DNA of 12,811 nucleotides from Coprinopsis marcescibilis. Taxonomy: Eukaryota > Basidiomycota > Agaricomycetes > Agaricales > Psathyrellaceae. Below the pieces are notes generated by a model. That model was not told the DNA's origin. It saw nothing but the letters and a program-made list of their open reading frames with translations, and did not search any database. A program made the translations under genes and the position numbers. Positions 8,901 through 12,811 of the stretch are shown piece after piece. Position 1 is the stretch's first letter, and each line of letters opens with the position of its first letter. The stretch lies in the NCBI GenBank assembly GCA_004369085.1, contig ML210524.1, positions 1-12,811 on the forward strand, read 5' to 3'.

Positions 8901-9202
8901 TCACAGATATGACCAACAACATAATCCATCACTGCGCATTTGTTGAGTGGTTTGAGGTGGTGGGAGAGCATGTAGATGCTGATACAGGGATGTGGGTTGT
9001 GAGGAGGGAGGGGAGTGCAAATGCTCGGTATGTCAGTGTCATCCAACTGGAAATGATTCTTTGGGGAGCACACCTGCTTCCTGTCTACGGAACTGGCCGA
9101 CTACCGGAGGAATTTTCGTTTACAGAGGCCCTCGATTCCTTCGATGAATACTTAGTGAATTCTTTTGTTGATCACCATATGCACGAATTACTGTATGATT
9201 GA
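5928..9202 (+). CDS. Plavaka transposase, nine exons, 931 residues, apparently intact
   Basis: Exons are 5928-6111, 6172-6695, 6749-6953, 7012-7240, 7310-7442, 7511-7689, 7743-7839, 7898-8489 and 8550-9202. The 2,796 nt stay open to a TGA at 9200-9202. Seven introns are GT-AG (53-69 nt); the last, 8490-8549, is GC-AG. The N-terminus carries a C2H2 finger (C15, C18, H31, H36). The RNase H-fold transposase core follows, recognised from hallmarks in order: SGLDKTTVSVATGHQEYHP (D259), CPDGH (346-350), IADYPEQ (D364), QGWCPKC (C379/C382), DIHLLMAPDLLHQVIKGTF (D435, D443), GLRRF and QWTGDDSKALMK (D510/D511). The conserved tail has DVCGIGGMQRQVIRCHPRW and AFVEWFE. Plavaka transposases are fungal cut-and-paste enzymes acting on DNA in the nucleus; which acidic residues are catalytic I cannot tell from sequence alone. 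The ATG at 5928 is the first in frame near the zinc finger; an upstream noncoding exon is possible. No internal stop or frameshift was found. Confidence 0.93.
8490..8549 (+). other. GC-AG intron in the transposase gene
   Basis: The frame of exon 8 runs into a TAA at 8528, and none of the GT dinucleotides nearby restores the downstream frame. A GC donor at 8490 (ACA|GCAAGT) paired with the AG at 8548-8549 (ATCTTAG) removes 60 nt and keeps phase 1, giving the join EYS-DDYPTNL. GCAAGT is the exact consensus of the minor GC-AG donor class. A branch-like CTAAT lies within gctaataat. Confidence 0.75.
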
Positions 9203-9393
9203 ATACTATTAGTATAGCTATACACTTTCTTGACTGATGCAATTTCAGGATGAGGGCGGAAACCGAGGGAACGAGGGCATCCACATCAAAAGTCCATAAG
9301 TAGAAATAAGTCGGAATCGAAATATCAACGGGATTTATCCATTTGTGGACTTGCCGGCTTGCCAGCTTTCCCCAAGTGGAAAGGTCAAAAAAG
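9203..9393. other. Right subterminal region and 3' flank of the transposase
   Basis: These 191 bp lie between the transposase stop codon and the right inverted repeat. They hold no gene. An AT-rich 3' flank (actattagtatagctatacac) is followed by GC-richer DNA with a short repeat (TTGCCGGCTTGCCAGC, about 9350-9365). No copy of the GGTTGAGCT motif of the left end was seen. Confidence 0.5.
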
Positions 9394-9424
9394 GCAAAAA
9401 GCGATCGGGGTATTTACTGATGTA
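9394..9424 (-). repeat. Right terminal inverted repeat of the Plavaka element
   Basis: Read on the minus strand, this end is TACATCAGTAA, eight different bases (ATACCCCG), then ATCGCTTTTTGC. It aligns without gaps with 2863-2893. The outermost TA pairs with the TA at 2863-2864, consistent with a TA target duplication or with TA as part of the repeat. Confidence 0.8.
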
Positions 9425-9435
9425 AGATATCCTAG

Positions 9436-11116
9436 ATGACAAAAAGCAGCTGGCTTGGTCAATTATCTCTCCCAGCGATGAAAAGAAGACCTACTCAAGA
9501 TCAAAGACAACTCGGGTGACCTGTCAGATGCGTTGGTTCAGTTCATCTCCAGGAAGGGCAGTTTGTCAAAAACTGCAGAGGCCCCACCTGCTGGGTCTTT
9601 GAAATCGTCCAGCTTGTCCAAAACATTGAAATCTTCACAGCAGTCCAGCGTGGCTGCATCTGAGGGCAGGTGAGCATGGCCATCATTGCAATGACTCAAT
9701 CAATAAAAAATCTCACACGATCCCAACAGCCCAGCATGTTCTGCCAGTGCCATCAAGACAACTTCTGTTGCCACAAACCCAACCACCAGCAACACAACTC
9801 TCAAGGATGGCACCAACAACAAAGATAAGGATAAAATAAACAAGGCTATTGAGGAAGAGCAGCAGAAGTCCAAAGGCACCAGTACCAACAGTAGCGTAAA
9901 AGGTGCTGCCCATCCATTTTGGTTCACTGCTGTGTGCTTTAACTAATGATGTTTTGTATGTAGATCCTGTCATTGAACTTGATGAGGATGAGACTCCTGA
10001 CCAGGACAGTGGCAACAACAACAACAACAACAACAACAATGAGAGGAACACAGTCCTGGTCCCTGGTGGCAACAATGTCAACAACGACAACGACAATGAT
10101 GAGAAGAACATGGTCCCAGTCCCCAGTGACAACGATGACAAGAAGAACATGGTCCTGGTCCTGGCAGTCAACATCCAGGGAGCGCTGGTGGGCAATGTCA
10201 AGGGGCCAATGGACAAAGTCAACAGTGTGCCAGCAGGCAACATCAACAGACCTGCAATGAATGCTCAAAGCAATGCCAAGGACTTGAAGAGTGCCACAAT
10301 GGTCAATGTACCAGGTCTGTGCTGCAATACCCCATTCTACCACAAACTAGCTGTTGGGGTAGATCTACAAATCTCCCAGACCACACTTACAGATGCTGAC
10401 CTGCTTAAGGTCACTGAAGGTAGGTTCAGTTTCTTTCTGTAGATCTTCCTTGACTTACAGGCCTTCTGTTCCTAGAACTTAGACCTTTGTTGAAGAATCT
10501 CCCATCGAGCATGGCACCAACTCTCTCCATCCTCCTGGGTGCATCAAAGGACTTGCAATGGTTCTCCTTCCTTCACGATTTTGTTGCCTTTGAAACTTCT
10601 GAACCCAAACATGGAGTGAGTCAAAGTCTACTTATACACGGTGTCAGCATTCCTAACCCCTTCTCTTAGAATATGAAGAACACTTTGACAAGGCCAAAGG
10701 CCGTTTCAGACTGGATTAGAAGCAAGGAAAAAGATGGCATCCCCAAGTTTGATATTTCTGTGTTTGCTGATAAGTTGACCACTTGGTGGTCTGGTCAACA
10801 GCCTTTGTGGCAGCAAGCCTCTGGTGCTGAGCCAAGCACCTGGATTACAGAGATCCCAGAAGCTGCCAACTGGGCTAGACTTTGTTGAGGTGGTACTGCA
10901 GGCCTCTACACCTTTGTCATCCTGCTGGCTTGGTGGGCATCTAAGGGGGGAAATGACAGGCTTTGGGATCTTGTGGCTGATGTTGCATGGGTTTTGCACA
11001 CCCTGACTGGTCTGACTGAAGCTGTATCTGAACCAGCAAGCAAGAAACACAAATGGGCTGACTTGGATGATGGTGGTGAGATGGTGGAGAGCGAGACAAA
11101 GCGTACAAAATGGTAA
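9436..11116 (+). pseudogene. 3' part of the interrupted, decayed host gene
   Basis: Exons are 9436-9669, 9730-9902, 9964-10419, 10476-10615 and 10670-11116, with GT-AG introns of 54-61 nt and consistent phases. The first exon follows a tatcctag acceptor and continues phase 1 from the exon ending at 2828, giving LAASYR-DDKKQLAWSIIS. A long Ser/Thr/Lys/Asn/Asp linker follows, including nine Asn in a row. The C-terminal region has ELRPLLKNLPSSMAP, TRPKAVSDWIRSKEKDG, FADKLTTWWSGQQPLWQQ and GGTAGLYTFVILLAWWAS, then a Lys-rich tail ending RTKW before TAA at 11114-11116. I recognise this as a multicopy uncharacterised basidiomycete type, function unknown. Lesions: a probable one-base loss in the AAAA run at 9481-9484, and an in-frame TGA at 10886-10888 (RLC-stop-GGTAG) beyond which coding resemblance continues 75 codons. 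It could instead be a truncated expressed gene. Confidence 0.68.
10014..10040 (+). repeat. AAC trinucleotide microsatellite encoding polyasparagine
   Basis: Eight AAC codons and one AAT lie in the reading frame of the host pseudogene's linker. Downstream, diverged repeats of an Asn/Asp-rich then hydrophobic pattern (RNTVLVPGGNN, KNMVPVPSDND, KNMVLVLAVN) suggest local tandem duplication within the same exon. Confidence 0.85.
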
Positions 11117-11510
11117 GTTTTGTTTTCAGTATATGAACTGTGTGATTGATGTTGGATCTAGATCAAAGACTACAAAAAGTCATCACTAGGGCTCAGTGGA
11201 AACAACAAGGTGGAGTACTAGCAACTGGCTGCATTTTTGCTTGTTTGGTTGACTGCCATGGCTGTCGCGTTCTTGTCTTGTTTGCTTGTTCTTATTTGGT
11301 AGGTATTTGCATCGCACACATCGCTCCTTTTGTTTCTATCAGTATGAGCCATCAGTAATCAGTCATTCATTATTATTTCCGTTTTCTTCAACTCTATTTA
11401 TTGCACACCTATTTATTATGGACAGAGATGGTTTAGCTTAGCATAGTGACTATATACCCTTATTTATTTGTCAGCTGTTAAAGAATGCAGTTGTTTTCTC
11501 ATGACTGGCT
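11117..11510. other. No supported gene; 3' flank of the host pseudogene
   Basis: The sequence after the TAA is moderately AT-rich, with T-rich runs and TATTTATT strings near 11390-11470. A 70-codon open frame at 11146-11358 has no recognisable content and no coding context. A GTAAGT at 11114-11119 could be a splice donor, but both nearby acceptors lead quickly to stops. Confidence 0.4.
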
Positions 11511-11600
11511 GAAGATTAAGTGGTGGTTGGGCATTGGTGAGTAAAGATTAAGTGGTGGTTTGGACTTGGTGAGTGAAGATTAAGTGGTGGTTGGGACTAC
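11511..11600. repeat. 32-bp tandem repeat, about 2.7 copies
   Basis: AAGATTAAGTGGTGGTT occurs at 11512, 11544 and 11576, exactly 32 bp apart. GGGCATTGGTGAGT-like sequence lies between the copies, and the last copy ends in GGGACT. Copies are nearly identical, so the array is fairly young. No coding sense was found. Confidence 0.85.
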
Positions 11601-11617
11601 TCAGTAATTAAATAGAA

Positions 11618-11728
11618 GATCCATTGACAGCCTACCCTGGAGGGTTGTATGACAGTGTACTAGAGCACCATGTCAATGGTGGATCCATTGACAGCATACC
11701 CTGGAGGGTGGTATGATGGTATGCTAGT
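11618..11728. repeat. Direct repeat 64 bp apart with inverted CCATTGACA motifs
   Basis: About 47 bp starting GATCCATTGACAGC at 11618 recurs at 11682 with a few substitutions, ending at CTAG in both copies. The first CCATTGACA (11621-11629) is matched by its inverse TGTCAATGG at 11671-11679, giving a hairpin-capable unit. The second copy can also pair AGCATACC with GGTATGCT. A perfect palindrome, CATTGAATTCAATG, lies just beyond at 11796-11809. Confidence 0.75.
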
Positions 11729-12049
11729 GTACCTGAGTGTGAAAATGCAATGATGGACCCTCCTGGGCAGGAACCAAGAGACCCATAGGCTTACCCATTG
11801 AATTCAATGACAAACATGCCAGTATGTAGTGACCAAACCACTACCTTGACCTGCACACAAAGACTTCACCTACCATCTTGGTCTCTTGCCTCTTGAATGA
11901 CTGACCAAGGAGGAGTGTTGAAGATATTCAGCGAAGGCTCGTAGCTTTGCTGTACCTTGGTACTAGATATCTTATTGTTCAGTCCATCCGAGAAGTATTT
12001 CAGATGGAATTTCCATGGAGTGTACTTGGTACACTCTACCTCAACATAT
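11729..12049. other. No supported gene; several short hairpins
   Basis: The stretch holds a palindrome at 11796-11809. GTACC-TT-GGTAC lies at 11952-11963, and the hairpin GAGTGTAC-TTG-GTACACTC at 12018-12036. The two hairpins share a TTGGTAC core. Such clustering suggests small noncoding elements, but no element ends could be fixed. Confidence 0.4.
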
Positions 12050-12634
12050 CTATTCATTCACAGCTGTAGCTACCTGAATTGTATTTAAGCTAGCTATGTA
12101 TGACTCAATTTGATATTGTTTTTGTTCCATCTTTCCAGTCTCTCAATATATTCTCTTGACAAGCTTGAAAATGAGGTCATCTGGAAACACATATTGTAAG
12201 GCAAGGTAGGAAGATGATTTTTCACCCAAGTCAGTGTAGATGGCCATTCACAATTGAGAAAACTGTTCCTGGCCCAGTTTGCACATGGGAGGCAAGATTC
12301 CCTGTCCCGGTTTAGCTCGATCCAGATGCTGTGAGACAGAGGCACTGTTGTCCAAGACAGGTTGTGGACATGCGTCAGGGAGACAGCCACTACAATTACA
12401 GCTAGTTGACCTGGGGATTGCAGGGGTGTTGCTGCAAGTGGGACAATGGCATGGTGAATCAGTTCTGGGATTGTTGTACTGTGAATTGATGTTGGCAGGG
12501 TAACAACTTGCAAGCAGGAGATTTGCCATGCTTTTGTCCATGATTGGCTGAGGTGAAGTATAGTCAGTGTTGGATGATAGTACTGAGGTTTGTGCAAGTA
12601 CTCGGTGAGCTGTGGCAATGGCAGTTGTTAAGAA
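12050..12634 (-). pseudogene. Probable pseudogene fragment, unrecognised Cys-containing protein
   Basis: On the minus strand a ccgttttag acceptor (AG at 12636-12635) is followed by one reading frame from 12634 to a TAG at 12052-12050. It is broken only by two TGA codons, at 12250-12248 and 12145-12143. The translation includes a Cys-rich patch (CHCPTCSNTPAIP, then CNCSGCLPDAC), a segment starting MAIYTDLGEKSSSYLALQYV, and a Gln/Lys-rich end. Both TGA codons could derive from CGA by one C-to-T change. The pattern suggests a decayed zinc-binding protein, but I do not recognise the family. A spurious open frame remains possible, because another frame on the same strand is also open for 174 codons. 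Confidence 0.35.
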
Positions 12635-12811
12635 CTAAAACGGAATTTATGTGTCATGTCATTCTTCAATACTAGTCCAGCAACTTTTATGGTTGATGGT
12701 CTTATTTGTAACTACAATGAAGTTCTACTCTTGAGTATGAACTAATACTAGAGGTTATTGAATAGACAATTGGATTTGGTTTGCACTAGAAGAGTATTGG
12801 ATTGGTTGTAT
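12635..12811. other. AT-rich end of window, no feature seen
   Basis: Short stretches with many stop codons in all frames. It may contain the intron and upstream exon of the minus-strand pseudogene fragment, which cannot be traced further. Confidence 0.3.

Larger units (their letters stand above)
2863..9424. mobile_element. Complete Plavaka-type DNA transposon with two divergent genes
   Basis: The element is bounded by imperfect 31-bp inverted repeats (2863-2893 and 9394-9424). It contains an intact-looking Plavaka transposase on the plus strand and a second intact-looking gene on the minus strand, diverging from a 246-bp centre. If the outermost TA is a target duplication, the element proper runs 2865-9422 (6,558 bp) and begins CATCAGTAA. 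An independent argument supports the borders. Deleting the element with one TA leaves a 47-nt intron, and the host exons on either side (ending 2828, starting 9436) join in phase. Plavaka elements were described as fungal DNA transposons expanded in Agaricomycetes. Carriage of the second gene as element cargo is my inference from its position inside the repeats. Confidence 0.82.

Noticed and set aside
9713..10343. Minus-strand frames of 134-177 codons rich in Leu/Ser/Val
   Set aside because: Antisense of the Asn/Thr/Ser-rich linker exons of the host pseudogene; open only because of that composition.
11916..12046. Possible solo LTR (TGTTGA ... TCAACA, 131 bp)
   Set aside because: The ends fit an LTR-like TG...CA inverted pair, but no 5-bp target duplication flanks them and no tRNA primer site or second copy is in the window.

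Overview
This window looks like nuclear DNA of a basidiomycete fungus, most likely an Agaricomycete. Its genes are cut by many short introns (about 47-81 nt) with fungal splice sites. Its centre is a Plavaka-type DNA transposon, a group known from mushroom-forming fungi. Gene models below were built by hand, joining exons in frame at splice sites, with no tools or database search.

Layout, left to right. 1-265: end-truncated minus-strand gene for a basic/acidic low-complexity protein. About 560-1260: GC-rich degenerate minisatellite of about 58 bp. It stops close to a perfect 28-bp palindrome (1368-1395), after which the DNA becomes AT-rich. About 1565-1644: tRNA-like segment with A box, B box and T7 run, possibly a SINE head. 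1776-1885: 11-bp minisatellite. About 2231-2828: 5' exons of a decayed host gene. 2863-9424: a complete transposon with matching inverted ends. 9436-11116: 3' exons of the same decayed host gene. 11511-11728: small tandem repeats. 12050-12634: probable minus-strand pseudogene fragment.

The main result is the 6.56-kb transposon. It carries two divergent genes that look intact, separated by a 246-bp shared promoter region. On the plus strand is a nine-exon, 931-residue Plavaka transposase with an N-terminal C2H2 zinc finger. On the minus strand is a seven-exon, 703-residue protein with a disordered/coiled-coil N-terminus and a C-terminal region resembling the basidiomycete DUF6532 family. The ends are imperfect 31-bp inverted repeats, probably flanked by a TA duplication.

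Removing the element leaves a 47-nt intron with a GT donor at 2829 and an AG acceptor ending at 9435. Its flanking exons join in phase, so the element appears to have landed inside an intron of a host gene. That gene now has two in-frame TGA codons and two probable one-base losses, while the transposon genes have none. This fits a fairly recent insertion into a gene, or gene copy, that is decaying.
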